Positions 24,265 to 32,903 of a DNA stretch of 33,711 nt are shown one piece after another (the stretch's first letter is position 1; each line of letters starts with the position of its first letter). Source of the DNA: an uncultured Oscillospiraceae bacterium. GTDB taxonomy: Bacteria > Bacillota > Clostridia > Oscillospirales > Ruminococcaceae. A program made the translations under genes and the position numbers. The stretch lies in assembly GCA_949737515.1 (NCBI GenBank), contig CATJCP010000148.1, forward strand, positions 1 to 33,711, in the 5' to 3' direction. The notes beneath the pieces are model-generated. The model was not told where the DNA came from. It saw only the letters and a list, made by a program, of their open reading frames with translations, and ran no database searches.

Positions 24265-24314
24265 AAAAAGCGCTTTGCCAGACCCTTTCCAGGGAAGCGG
24301 CAAAGCGCTTTTTT
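24265..24314. terminator. Bidirectional terminator between GDPD and cheV
   Basis: AAAAAGCGCTTTGCC (24265-24279) pairs with GGCAAAGCGCTTTTT (24299-24313); an internal small CCCTTTCCAGGG hairpin fills the loop. T-runs on both strands. Confidence 0.88.
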
Positions 24315-24407
24315 CCATTCCAATACGTCAAAAAGGAGAAGCTCTTTGATAAAGCCTCTCCCTCTTCCAATATCAAATATTCCACTCTGCCGGCAATATC
24401 TGCCCTG

Positions 24408-25337
24408 TCAATCATCCTTAGTCAGCCGGTCGATGATCTCCACCAACCGGGCGATCTCCGGTTTGGATATCTGCTCATTGGCGCCCAGCTGCTTCCCTTT
24501 GATCCGCATCGCTTCATTGATGAGAGAGGAGAAAAGGATAATGGGAATGGTCTTTAAGCGGGGATCCTCCTTGACTAACTTCGTCAGCCGATGGCCATCC
24601 ATCAACGGCATTTCGATATCAGTTACAATACAAGCCACATGATTTTTAATGTCATCTCCGGAGTTTTTCACTTCACTGAGATAATCCCAGGCTTCCTGTC
24701 CATTATCCGCCTTGACCGTGTTGTTGTACCCAGACCGATGCAGGGATTCGACAATCAGCTTGGAAAGAAGCATAGAATCCTCCGCGATGAGGATGGTCTT
24801 GTCGCTCCGCTCCCGCTTTCCAAGGCGGTCTAGATCGCTGACCTGAATGCCTACCTCCGGATTGATTTCCGCTACGATCTTCTCAAAGTCCAGAACCGTA
24901 ATCAGCCGGTTTTCAAACTCGGCAATACCTGTGGCCACGCCCTCTTTGCCGCCGTAAATCAGCTTGTCCGGTTTTTTCATCTTGGTCCAGGAGATACGGT
25001 CAATGTCCACCACAGAATGTACATGGAAGGCGAATTCCTTGTTATTGAAATTGGTGACAATAAAAATATCATGCTCTGGATCGTTAGAAGGGGGAAGTCC
25101 CAGATATCTGGCCAGATTGATGATGGTGATGACGTCATCTCTGGGCTTAAAGACGCCTTCAATATCGGGATGAGACTTCTGCATGGGCTTAAACTTTTCC
25201 GCCCTCATAATCTCGACAATTTTAGCGACGTTGATGCCAAAAAGCTCGCCGGCAATGGTAAATTCCATAATTTCCAGCTCATTGGTTCCAGATTCCAAAA
25301 GGATTTCCGTCTGTTTGAATTTGTCCAAAGCACTCAT
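24408..25337 (-). CDS. cheV: Chemotaxis coupling protein CheV
   Basis: A 309-residue fusion of a CheW-like domain (about 20-165) and a response-regulator receiver domain (about 180-305). The receiver has the acidic pair E186-D187 (ILIAEDS), phosphorylated D240 (TDIEMPLMDG), the switch S270 and K292 (SKPE). CheV couples chemoreceptors to CheA and tunes adaptation. The presence of a lone cheV suggests that the organism is motile or has chemosensory arrays; no other che genes are in the window. AAGGAAG precedes the ATG closely. Transcribed toward the GDPD terminator. Confidence 0.93.
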   Translation of the reverse strand: MSALDKFKQTEILLESGTNELEIMEFTIAGELFGINVAKIVEIMRAEKFKPMQKSHPDIEGVFKPRDDVITIINLARYLGLPPSNDPEHDIFIVTNFNNKEFAFHVHSVVDIDRISWTKMKKPDKLIYGGKEGVATGIAEFENRLITVLDFEKIVAEINPEVGIQVSDLDRLGKRERSDKTILIAEDSMLLSKLIVESLHRSGYNNTVKADNGQEAWDYLSEVKNSGDDIKNHVACIVTDIEMPLMDGHRLTKLVKEDPRLKTIPIILFSSLINEAMRIKGKQLGANEQISKPEIARLVEIIDRLTKDD

Positions 25338-25390
25338 GCTTCCTTACCCCCAATTTAAAATACTTACCCAATAAACTAATCGGACAATTC

Positions 25391-25427
25391 CGGCAAAAAT
25401 CAACCCTCATCGGAGATTTTTTTGCCG
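25391..25427 (-). terminator. Possible terminator of the P-type ATPase-like gene
   Basis: CGGCAAAAATC (25391-25401) and GATTTTTTTGCCG (25415-25427) form an imperfect stem just after the gene stop on the minus strand. The intergenic space to cheV is 118 nt. Confidence 0.4.
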
Positions 25428-25455
25428 CTTCCCTTTCATTGCCCCTCTAGTTCCA

Positions 25456-27798
25456 TTACATCATGTAATCTGGCTCCTCCACGGTATTTTCCGCCGCCGG
25501 GCGGGGCTTTGCCTCCTGCTTTCTCCTTTCCTCGGAAAAGAGGGTGGCTGCCAGCAGATACAGCAGAAGTGCGATAGCTGTATTGATCCCATAAATCACA
25601 GGAAGAGGGATATGCCACAGCATAACCGAAGCAATCAAAAACGCCTTGGGAACCACCAACACCAACGCGCTCATGGAAAAGGACCGGCTCAAGGCATGAC
25701 TGGCACGCAAAAGCACAGAAATCTCTTTGGGCCCCGCCCCGGCCAGATGTACCTCCTGCTCCCTGGGAAGGGTCACCTCCTCCGGCGGCTGGAACATAGA
25801 ACCAGTTTCCATACAGATGCAAAGGTCAAAAAATTCGCGTATCTTGGCAGTTGGACCGATAATTGCCACCTCGTCGCCCTTTTTCCCCTTTTCCGCACCC
25901 CGGAGCCGCTCCAAAAGGGCTCTTCGCTCCCGGTGGGTCGGTTCCACATAGGAGGAGTCTGCCCCTGTAAGCAATGTGGCGGCCCGAACTGCCATGCCGT
26001 CGTATCCGGTGATCAGCCCCACTTCCTCCACACCGCTCTGGTGGAGGTCGCGAATAAGCTGGATAGAGTCCTCTCGAATGGCGTCGTTAAGGACAAAGGC
26101 CCCGACATATTCGCCGCGGATCGCCACATACATGGCCATGCGGCCGTCTTCCAGAAGCGGTACCTCCATTCCGATTTCGTTCATCATCCGTTCGCTGCCC
26201 ACCATGACCAACACATCCTGGCGCATTCCCCGAATCCCATAGCCGTCCAGGACCTCAAAGCCCTCCACAAATTCCCCGGTTGGGAGATTCTCCAATTCCA
26301 AATGCTCCATGGCGTACTGGAGAATAGCCTTGGCAATGGGATTATCGCCGGGCATGAGCGCCTCAATAGAGGCCGCCGCTTCAATAACGTCTTCCGGCAC
26401 ATGGCCCTCCACCGGCACAAATTCCTCCACCTGCATATGCCCCTCCGTGACAAATCCGATGTGATTCATCACCACTTTTTTCATTTTGGGGATCCTCTCC
26501 AGCAGATGGACCGACCCCAGCAGCGTGCCCTTGTTGCCTAAGAAACGGAGGCATCCGCGCTGGGCAACCTGACAGGACACCGAAAGTCCGCAGGGGAACA
26601 GAGCGGCGACAAGCAGAGCAATGATGTAAAGGCCCTGCCAATCCAGCCGCAGTCCATAATTGACCAGATAATAAATCAGCGCTGCACCTGCGCCGACGCC
26701 AATCAAGGCTGTAAGCCATATTTTAGCGCGGGAGGTCAGATCGGTGTTTTCCAGGGAGGAATCCAAAATCAGGGACCGCACAGATGGGATCAGCAACCCC
26801 GGATTGGCGTCGGCGATGGAAATGATGATGGGGCCCTCCAAGCTCCGGTCCCCCTTTTGCAGCATATCGCCCACCTCTGCCTCATGGGGCTGGGTTTCCC
26901 CAAAGGAGAGAATGATTGCAGGCTTTCTCTCTAAAATTCCCCGGAAAGGGAGGACCGCATCCTGGTCGAATTCCACCAAATCCCCCTCCCGGACCTCCTC
27001 CGGTGTAATATTCAGGGTTTGTTCGCCGCGGATGCAGGTGACGGTTTCGGGACAGAGGATAAGCTCCCTCCTGGTTTTCTCCTCATATCGATTATAGAAG
27101 GTGTCTACAAACATAACCCCCAGGGCATAGACCAGGAAAGCCAGCACCGCCTCCGCATGCCTCCCAGAGATAAAGGTAGTCAGTGTAGAGGCCACTGCTG
27201 CAGCCCGAATCAGCCAGTTGTCAGAACGGGGATTTTCCCCCACAAACAGGCTGGAAAACAGGGCGAAGAAATAGCTCATAGCAGAAAGGTACGGATGCAT
27301 CACCCCGCCGTCGCGCCAGCTCCCGCTGAGAAGCAAAAACAACAGGGATAGAATGATGCACGCCCAGAAGATGATGCGGAGGATCTCTTCGGTTTTGATC
27401 TCCATGAGTCTCTCCTGCAGCCTCTGGACCCAGGGGGTCTTCAGCTCTTCAGCCTCGGCTTGAGGCAGCTCGTCCTCATATTCATCCATGGCGTCGTCTA
27501 TGTAGTAATCGTCCGGATCAGCCTCCGCCCGGCGGGGAGTGGTGTTTAGCCGGGGCTGCTGAAAGATAGCGGCATCGGACAGACGCACCCTTACGTTGGG
27601 GAAACTTTGGCGCAGCAGTTCCATGACGTCCTTTACAATGTCCTCTGTGGGACGTCCGGACACATCCATGGTCAGGCGCTGGGAGAGATAATCAATCTGA
27701 ACGGAGTTGACGCCTTTGACAGTACAGAGGACAGGCTCTATCATGGAGCACATCTTCGCATTATTCAACCCCTCCAGGGCAAGGATTTTCAAAGCCAC
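25456..27798 (-). CDS. Membrane protein with P1B-type ATPase architecture, catalytic residues replaced
   Basis: A 780-residue protein with the layout of a heavy-metal P-type ATPase: N-terminal HMA-like fold (1-75; GLNNAKMC in place of GMxCxxC, so metal-binding cysteines are absent), an acidic linker (about 90-120), membrane helices, an actuator-like domain, the TM6 proline motif, P and N domains, and final helices. Key motifs have changed. DKTGT, whose Asp is phosphorylated, reads NHIGF (445-449). CPC reads FPC (401-403). TGES reads FGET (299-302). SEHP of the N domain reads GDNP (484-487). TGD reads TGYD (597-600). GDGxNDxPAL is unrecognisable (near GPTAK, 648-652). The frame is intact. Start: GTG, 9 nt after AGGAGG; the TTG at 27816 lies before the SD. 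It cannot be a phosphorylating pump; a regulatory or structural role is inferred. Located downstream of two envelope genes. Confidence 0.8.
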   Translation of the reverse strand: MALKILALEGLNNAKMCSMIEPVLCTVKGVNSVQIDYLSQRLTMDVSGRPTEDIVKDVMELLRQSFPNVRVRLSDAAIFQQPRLNTTPRRAEADPDDYYIDDAMDEYEDELPQAEAEELKTPWVQRLQERLMEIKTEEILRIIFWACIILSLLFLLLSGSWRDGGVMHPYLSAMSYFFALFSSLFVGENPRSDNWLIRAAAVASTLTTFISGRHAEAVLAFLVYALGVMFVDTFYNRYEEKTRRELILCPETVTCIRGEQTLNITPEEVREGDLVEFDQDAVLPFRGILERKPAIILSFGETQPHEAEVGDMLQKGDRSLEGPIIISIADANPGLLIPSVRSLILDSSLENTDLTSRAKIWLTALIGVGAGAALIYYLVNYGLRLDWQGLYIIALLVAALFPCGLSVSCQVAQRGCLRFLGNKGTLLGSVHLLERIPKMKKVVMNHIGFVTEGHMQVEEFVPVEGHVPEDVIEAAASIEALMPGDNPIAKAILQYAMEHLELENLPTGEFVEGFEVLDGYGIRGMRQDVLVMVGSERMMNEIGMEVPLLEDGRMAMYVAIRGEYVGAFVLNDAIREDSIQLIRDLHQSGVEEVGLITGYDGMAVRAATLLTGADSSYVEPTHRERRALLERLRGAEKGKKGDEVAIIGPTAKIREFFDLCICMETGSMFQPPEEVTLPREQEVHLAGAGPKEISVLLRASHALSRSFSMSALVLVVPKAFLIASVMLWHIPLPVIYGINTAIALLLYLLAATLFSEERRKQEAKPRPAAENTVEEPDYMM

Positions 27799-27867
27799 AG
27801 GGAAACGCCTCCTCAAATAGAGTATGTATCGCTAATAAGGGCGGACCGCGCCCTACCCAGATCCCAA

Positions 27868-29094
27868 TCAGGCGATCTTTTTAAAGGCAGCGGAAACCTC
27901 GCAATCAGAGGTGACGACCAGATAGGAAACCCGCTTTTCAATGGTCTTTGTACTTCCTCCCATATCAACGGTGATCTCGTCCAGCTCATAGCCGCTATTT
28001 GGAAAGGCCACTACCTTCAGCACAATGCCATAGGGCACCAGCTGTCCATTATCCAGCGTCCCGCTGGCATATGTAAACTCCACTGACAGATTCCCGTTTT
28101 TGGCGCGGCTGTAGGAGATCCGGCATGGACCCGTGCTTTCCGCAAGCTCAAGAGATTCCTCCTCAATCACCGGCTTTTGAGTCATATCGGGGAGCTCATA
28201 GTCGGTTTGGGAGAGGCTGGGATCCGTAAACTTGGGATCAAAGTTCTGAGTAAAGCTTCCCTGATTTTTGTATTCGGAGGTAGATTCCTTTCCTTTCAGA
28301 AAATAATCGTAGCGGGGAGAGCCTCCGATGGGATCGTCAAAGGTAGCGTCCACCAGGTAGTACTCGCCGTCCACCTGGACGTAGTTCCACATGTGGGCCT
28401 CGCCGTTTACGTCCCCCCCAACAATGACACAGGGGATTCCCGCCCTGTCGCAGAGCAGCTTAAAGGCCTTGGAATAGCCCTCGCAGGTGGCGTTGCCGTA
28501 CACCAGCGCCCCGTACGACTCGTAGGAAAGGGGGTAATTTTTGGGAGTAGCCGCCGCAGCCTCGTCATACTGGCAGTTTTCAGTGAGATAGTCATGGAAA
28601 GCGCGCACCTTGTCAAAGTCGGTGCTTCCAGCACCTTTGAGTATCTGCTGCACCTTTGCCTCCAAAGACTCCTCCTTGGCAGGCAGATCGGTGAGGCTGG
28701 AGAAGGTCACTGTCACCTCTGTGCCAGTGACCTGCAGCTTGCCCCCCGACTGGGTTCCCTGGGGCGAGATGGTAATATTGGACTTTTCAATCCAGAATAT
28801 CTGGGGATGGTCCCGGTAAAAGGCCTCATAGGCACGGAAGGACATTTCCCTGATCTGGTTTTGGGCCTCCTGGGTGCTGGCAAACTCCTGGGGTGTGGGG
28901 AAGGTATAGGTAAAGGACGGCTTTCCCTCCTGGAAGTTGGCCTCCATAGCGTCGTACAGCGCGGCCTCCTGTTCGCTCAGCTGGCTGCGGTAGCTCCAGG
29001 CATCTGCTGCCCAAACTGCTGTCCCCGACCCAAAATACCCAAGGAGTACCATAGTAAATATAAGGATCAGAGCTGGATACATTTTCTTTATCAT
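27868..29094 (-). CDS. Secreted transglutaminase-like protein
   Basis: A 408-residue protein with an N-terminal signal peptide (about 1-30, hydrophobic core 8-28, AWAA cleavage) and no lipobox. A transglutaminase-like cysteine protease fold is centred on C204 (YGNATCEGYSKAF), H234 (EAHMWNYV) and D249 (VDATFDDP), the classic triad. The C-terminal ~80 residues (about 325-405), ending VTSDCEVSAAFKK, look like a beta-rich repeat of surface proteins. It could cleave or crosslink wall peptides or surface proteins. GGAGAG lies 8 nt before the ATG at 29094. The gene is 64 nt after the Ig-repeat gene and 69 nt before the P-type ATPase-like gene on the same strand, so one transcript is likely. Confidence 0.87.
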   Translation of the reverse strand: MIKKMYPALILIFTMVLLGYFGSGTAVWAADAWSYRSQLSEQEAALYDAMEANFQEGKPSFTYTFPTPQEFASTQEAQNQIREMSFRAYEAFYRDHPQIFWIEKSNITISPQGTQSGGKLQVTGTEVTVTFSSLTDLPAKEESLEAKVQQILKGAGSTDFDKVRAFHDYLTENCQYDEAAAATPKNYPLSYESYGALVYGNATCEGYSKAFKLLCDRAGIPCVIVGGDVNGEAHMWNYVQVDGEYYLVDATFDDPIGGSPRYDYFLKGKESTSEYKNQGSFTQNFDPKFTDPSLSQTDYELPDMTQKPVIEEESLELAESTGPCRISYSRAKNGNLSVEFTYASGTLDNGQLVPYGIVLKVVAFPNSGYELDEITVDMGGSTKTIEKRVSYLVVTSDCEVSAAFKKIA

Positions 29095-29158
29095 CGGTCA
29101 ATCTCTCCGGCTTTCCGCTTTCGCAGTTGTTTGGCAGCCCAAAGGGGGCAAAATTTTG

Positions 29159-30562
29159 TCAGTCATCCACATAGATGGTGATCGTTCCCCTCGTCCGGTT
29201 ATACTTCTTATTGTCCGGCACAAACTTAAACTCAAATTCCTCTGTCTCGGTCACCAGCGTCATGCCATTGTCCACCCAGGTGGCCTTTCCCTTTACCTCT
29301 TCTCCGGTGTTGGGGTCATAGGCTGTTACGCTGGACTGGAGCTGGGTTGCAAAGTTACGCAGCCTCTTTCTGGTGGAGGTGGTGTCAATATCTTCTACAT
29401 CCAATTCCAGTTCGCCGCTGTCCCCCAAAAGCTCCTCGCTTTCAATCTGGATTTTAATCGAGTCCTGTATCCGGCTGTACTTGGTACTGGTGGGGATAAA
29501 CAAAAAGTCGTAGTACCCAGACTTGCGAACCCGTGTGTCCTCATCAACCCAGCGCAGAGTCCCCGGCACCAGCTTTCCGTAAACGTCATAGGCCTTTACA
29601 CTCTGGCGCAGCTTGGTGTTCAGGTCCCCCAGGCGTTTGGTATTGTATTCTACTGTGATGGTGCGGATATCCAGATCCAGGTCGTCAAGTTCAGATTCAT
29701 CGTCATCCACCACGACGCGGATATTTCCATATGTCGGATCCAGGCTGGCATTGTCCGGCGTAAAGAGGAAGCGGTAGGACCCGGTTTTTTTCAGGACAGT
29801 GCTTCCAGGCAGGTTCCACTCCACCTCACCGGTAATGCGCTTTTTCAGGTAATAAGCCCGCACACTGGCCTCCAGATCCGCCACGTAATCCCGCAGGCGG
29901 TCCCCGTATTCCGCATAAATAGTATCAGTGCGGAAGGTTACGTCCCCGTCTCCTCCGCCGGAAATGATGATGGTTCCCGGCTTTGTGGAAGAGGAAGAGG
30001 AGGAGGAAATGCCGGATGTATTGTTCACCTTGGCCCCATCCTTGACAGACAGCCTAGCCGCTGAGGAGGAGGAGATGACATGGTTGATCTGGGAACCCTT
30101 GACCGCGATTACTGAGGCAGCCGCATCAATATCCATTGTCCCAACTTTTCCGTAGACGCTCACCTTGACAGGGGAGTTGACCGCCATGTCGGAAACATTA
30201 CAGCTGCTGCCAATGATGACATTGCGGTCCAGATCCCGATGGAGGACCAGGCTATCCATAGAGCCGGACAGGTTGACATTATCCTGGCTGCCCAAGGTGA
30301 CGCCCACATACTGGCCATCCGTGTTGTAAAAGCAGACCAAAAGATCCTCAGAGGAATCGGTCACCAAAACGATATCGTTGCGGGACATCCGGTAAGAGCC
30401 GGTGGTACGCCCATCCTTTTGGAAGGAGATGATCTTATCCCCCACCGTCACGCCAAAGGGCGAATCAGCGGCATAAACATTGCCACTGCCCAGGCAAGCG
30501 ATCACCAACAGAAACGCCAGCACAGCAGCCAGCAGCGAAAAAGACCTCCGTGTATGCGTCAT
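29159..30562 (-). CDS. Secreted protein with three Ig-like repeats
   Basis: A 467-residue secreted protein of unknown function. Signal peptide 1-32 (ending VYAAD). Residues 92-183 show short beta-strand repeats of the right-handed helix or polymer type, then a serine run (about 184-192). Three related domains of about 75 residues follow at 213-286, 300-375 and 392-467, each with R-L-x-x-F/L, SV-x-AY and a final FxFxP-x-x-x-x-Y motif, as in bacterial surface Ig-like repeats; an acidic DDDESELDDLDLD joins the first two. No LPXTG or membrane anchor is seen, so attachment is unknown. AAGGGG is 8 nt upstream of the ATG. It heads the group with the transglutaminase and P-type ATPase-like genes. Confidence 0.8.
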   Translation of the reverse strand: MTHTRRSFSLLAAVLAFLLVIACLGSGNVYAADSPFGVTVGDKIISFQKDGRTTGSYRMSRNDIVLVTDSSEDLLVCFYNTDGQYVGVTLGSQDNVNLSGSMDSLVLHRDLDRNVIIGSSCNVSDMAVNSPVKVSVYGKVGTMDIDAAASVIAVKGSQINHVISSSSAARLSVKDGAKVNNTSGISSSSSSSTKPGTIIISGGGDGDVTFRTDTIYAEYGDRLRDYVADLEASVRAYYLKKRITGEVEWNLPGSTVLKKTGSYRFLFTPDNASLDPTYGNIRVVVDDDESELDDLDLDIRTITVEYNTKRLGDLNTKLRQSVKAYDVYGKLVPGTLRWVDEDTRVRKSGYYDFLFIPTSTKYSRIQDSIKIQIESEELLGDSGELELDVEDIDTTSTRKRLRNFATQLQSSVTAYDPNTGEEVKGKATWVDNGMTLVTETEEFEFKFVPDNKKYNRTRGTITIYVDD

Positions 30563-30591
30563 ATGCTCAACCCCTTAATAACATAAAAATA

Positions 30592-30619
30592 AATATAGCT
30601 CATAAAAACTTTTCGGCAA
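30592..30619 (-). promoter_or_regulatory. Promoter of the envelope gene group
   Basis: TTGCCG (30619-30614), 16-nt spacer, TATATT (30597-30592), minus strand; about 30 nt upstream of the Ig-repeat gene. Confidence 0.55.
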
Positions 30620-30665
30620 TTTCGCTTAAAAATCAAGAAGGTAACACATTTTTAACATTTTCCAG

Positions 30666-31706
30666 CTAAGCTTCCACATAGGCCAGCAGCAGGGCCAGGG
30701 TATTGGAAAGCCCCTCCCAATGGGTGCGCTCCATCCCGTGGGAGGCATGCACCCCCGGTCCGATCAGGGCGCCACGGATGTTGTTCCCGCCGCGGAGGGC
30801 AGCGCTCACGTCAGAGCCGTACTGGGGATAGATGTCCACCGCATATTTCAAGCCTTTTTCCTCCGCCAATCTGATCAGCCGTCCCACCATATCATAGTCG
30901 TAGGGACCGCTGGAATCTTTGGCGCAGATGGAAACATCGTATTCGGTACAAGAAAGGTCGTCGCCGACGCAGCCCATGTCCACAGCCAAAACTTCCGAAA
31001 CTTCCGGAGGCATATACGCCGCGCCGTGACCCACCTCTTCAAACACCGAGAAGAACAAGACTGTATTGCAGGCCGGTTTTCTCCCCTCCCTGGAGAGGAT
31101 TTCCGCCAGGGTCAGCATACAGGCGGAACCGCCCTTGTCGTCAATAAAGCGGGATTTCAAAAAGCCATTTTCGGTCACCTGGGTCTTGGGGTCAATGCAG
31201 ATAAAGTCCCCAGCCCGGACGCCCAGCTTTTCCACATCCTCCTTTTTTCTCACCGGCACATCCAGCCGCACCGCCATTTCCCCCGGCTCCCGGGGGCGGG
31301 TTTTGCTGTCGGTATAGACATGGGAGGAGGGGCTGAGGCTCAGGATGGTCCCTGTGTAAACCTGACCGGAACGGGTGTGAACGCGGCAGTATTCCCCATC
31401 CAAGGTGGGGACAATGGGGCCCCCGAGAAGGGTAAACTTCAGCATACCGTCCTCTGTGATAGAGCGAACCATCAGGCCCAGGGTATCCACATGACCGGAG
31501 ATCAGAACCGTTTTAGAGGGATCCCGGCCGGGAATGGTCATCATGACGCATCCCTTCCGGGTGATGGAACAGGGGAACCCCAGTTTCTCCGCCCTTTGGG
31601 CCAGGAATGCCGCTGCTTCCTTTGTAAATCCTGTGGGACTGTCTATTTCCAACAACGCCTGGGCATTTTGGAACAAGGTCTGCCGATAGGGTGTAGTATC
31701 TATCAT
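30666..31706 (-). CDS. M42-family metallo-aminopeptidase
   Basis: A 346-residue peptidase of family M42 (PepA/glutamyl aminopeptidase and TET-like enzymes). Metal ligands fit H72 (SGHVDTLG), D189 (FIDDKGG), E224 with E223 (SVFEEVGHG), D243 (AVDMG) and H323 (HASHGMERTH). No signal peptide: cytosolic peptide turnover, consistent with amino-acid fermentation. The ATG at 31706 has AAAGAGG 8 nt upstream. A further in-frame ATG at 31748 is excluded since it would fall at the transcription start of the promoter found at 31755-31782. Transcribed alone, with the Ig-repeat gene about 100 nt downstream. Confidence 0.93.
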   Translation of the reverse strand: MIDTTPYRQTLFQNAQALLEIDSPTGFTKEAAAFLAQRAEKLGFPCSITRKGCVMMTIPGRDPSKTVLISGHVDTLGLMVRSITEDGMLKFTLLGGPIVPTLDGEYCRVHTRSGQVYTGTILSLSPSSHVYTDSKTRPREPGEMAVRLDVPVRKKEDVEKLGVRAGDFICIDPKTQVTENGFLKSRFIDDKGGSACMLTLAEILSREGRKPACNTVLFFSVFEEVGHGAAYMPPEVSEVLAVDMGCVGDDLSCTEYDVSICAKDSSGPYDYDMVGRLIRLAEEKGLKYAVDIYPQYGSDVSAALRGGNNIRGALIGPGVHASHGMERTHWEGLSNTLALLLAYVEA

Positions 31707-31754
31707 CAGGTGTGCCTCTTTCCGGCATAGGCCATTTATTTTTCTCATATTTCT

Positions 31755-31782
31755 ATTATAACGAAAATGCGGGTTGCGTCAA
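31755..31782 (-). promoter_or_regulatory. Promoter of the M42 peptidase gene
   Basis: TTGACG (31782-31777), 16-nt spacer, TATAAT (31760-31755), minus strand. Confidence 0.75.
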
Positions 31783-31821
31783 TGGGCAGAGTAAAGTTTT
31801 AAAGGACGGTTCCCAAAACAA

Positions 31822-31848
31822 ACCGGACAGCTGAACCAGCTGTCCGGT
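31822..31848. repeat. Orphan inverted repeat (hairpin)
   Basis: ACCGGACAGCT (31822-31832) and AGCTGTCCGGT (31838-31848), loop of 5. On the minus strand followed by TTGTTTTG. No gene end is adjacent: it lies in a 400-nt gene-free stretch (31783-32191) between two divergent promoters. TGAATAATG is tandemly repeated at 32001-32018 in the same stretch. Confidence 0.5.
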
Positions 31849-32063
31849 CCTGATTTTATACAGGCAGCTCCCCCTGGTTCTGTCTGCCAAGACAGCATCA
31901 TTCATCTTGGACGGATTGGAACAGGAAAAATCAAACATCAGCTTTCTATGAATTCTTTCCATCTTTATCGTATCATATTTCTGGTGCTTTTTCAAGAATG
32001 TGAATAATGTGAATAATGAAAGGATGACAATTGCGAAGTTATGAAAACTGCTGGCTTGTGGGG

Positions 32064-32092
32064 TTGACATTGGTTTTTGCCTGTGGTACGAT
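32064..32092 (+). promoter_or_regulatory. Promoter of the VanZ-like gene
   Basis: TTGACA (32064-32069), 17-nt spacer, TACGAT (32087-32092); leader of about 93 nt. Confidence 0.55.
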
Positions 32093-32191
32093 TTTCTCGA
32101 TAGAAACTATCCATATACAAATGGCTGACTCCTACCTTTTTAAAAGGCTGTTGCAGATAATAGATAACAAAATATCAATAGGGAGAAATAT

Positions 32192-32755
32192 ATGAAAAAA
32201 GTATTAGGACAAAAGATCATTTCGGATCATTCCCGCTCTTCATTGCCACTTTCATCCAAAGGAAGACGCATCTTTTGTGCTGCTTCCCTTCTAATGATTT
32301 TATGCAGCGTTCTTTTTTACTGTTTTAAGCGGACGCAGCCGCCCTACTATATTGGGCTCCTGGGAAAAACATCCTACTCCAATTGGATCCCCTTTGCCGA
32401 TATTCCCATAACCCTTAGGCTGATCCCCAGAGTATTGCTGGAAAAATTGATCTTCTTTTCCCTGTTGGGTGTCCTGTGCCAGTTCTTTGTCTGCCTCTGG
32501 AAGGGAAAAAACTGGCGTTTCCGCCATTGGTGCTATATTTTCATGGCAGCTGCTATTATGATTGTCATTGAATTTTTTGACGCTTGTTTCTCAGAGTACA
32601 TATGCTTTGACGTCAACAACATCGTCTACTACTCGGCAGGTTTTCTTCTAGGCAGTATCCTCTTTCCGGTCTGCTGGAAAATAGCAGCTTGCCTGTTCTC
32701 CCTATTGGGCAGGAAGAGAAACAGAAAGCTGAAAATCCATATTGCAAACAACTGA
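32192..32755 (+). CDS. VanZ-like membrane protein
   Basis: A 187-residue membrane protein with four hydrophobic segments (about 28-46, 80-100, 112-128, 143-170) and a basic tail RKRNRKLKIH. The pattern NWIPF, then IEFFDACFSEYICFDVNNIVYYSAG, fits the VanZ family (normally ...IELLQ...R..D..D...N..G), a family linked to teicoplanin resistance and cell-surface functions; the match is partial, and D-x-N-N replaces D-x-D-D. GGGAGA is 6 nt before the ATG. Possible role in resistance to lipophilic antimicrobials; unproven. Confidence 0.6.
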   Translation: MKKVLGQKIISDHSRSSLPLSSKGRRIFCAASLLMILCSVLFYCFKRTQPPYYIGLLGKTSYSNWIPFADIPITLRLIPRVLLEKLIFFSLLGVLCQFFVCLWKGKNWRFRHWCYIFMAAAIMIVIEFFDACFSEYICFDVNNIVYYSAGFLLGSILFPVCWKIAACLFSLLGRKRNRKLKIHIANN

Positions 32756-32767
32756 TTTTTCAAGGGT

Positions 32768-32806
32768 AAAACGGCTGGGCTGCTTCGGCGGTTCAGCCGT
32801 TTTGAA
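32768..32806 (+). terminator. Terminator of the VanZ-like gene
   Basis: AAAACGGCTG (32768-32777) pairs with CAGCCGTTTT (32794-32803); loop has GC-rich inner pairing. Confidence 0.7.
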
Positions 32807-32903
32807 ATGGAACTATTTTACATTTTATTGAATGGAGATGAATGTCGCAAAAGTCTATCAATGTTTTAACAAAATGTCCATAGCTTTCCAGCGATAAATA
32901 TAT

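Noticed and set aside
25612..26541. A 309-codon plus-strand open frame rich in histidine
   Set aside because: Shadow of the P-type ATPase-like gene; composition reflects reverse complement of its codons.
27844..27858. AGGGCG/CGCCCT hairpin after the transglutaminase gene
   Set aside because: Only 6 bp and no T-run, so it is not a convincing terminator.
28177..29181. A 334-codon plus-strand open frame
   Set aside because: Antisense to the transglutaminase gene; no domain and no ribosome site.
30720..31730. A 336-codon plus-strand open frame
   Set aside because: Antisense to the M42 peptidase with all metal ligands; shadow frame.
31756..32070. A 104-codon minus-strand open frame in the gene-free stretch
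   Set aside because: No ribosome site or family; it covers the hairpin and ends at the M42 promoter.
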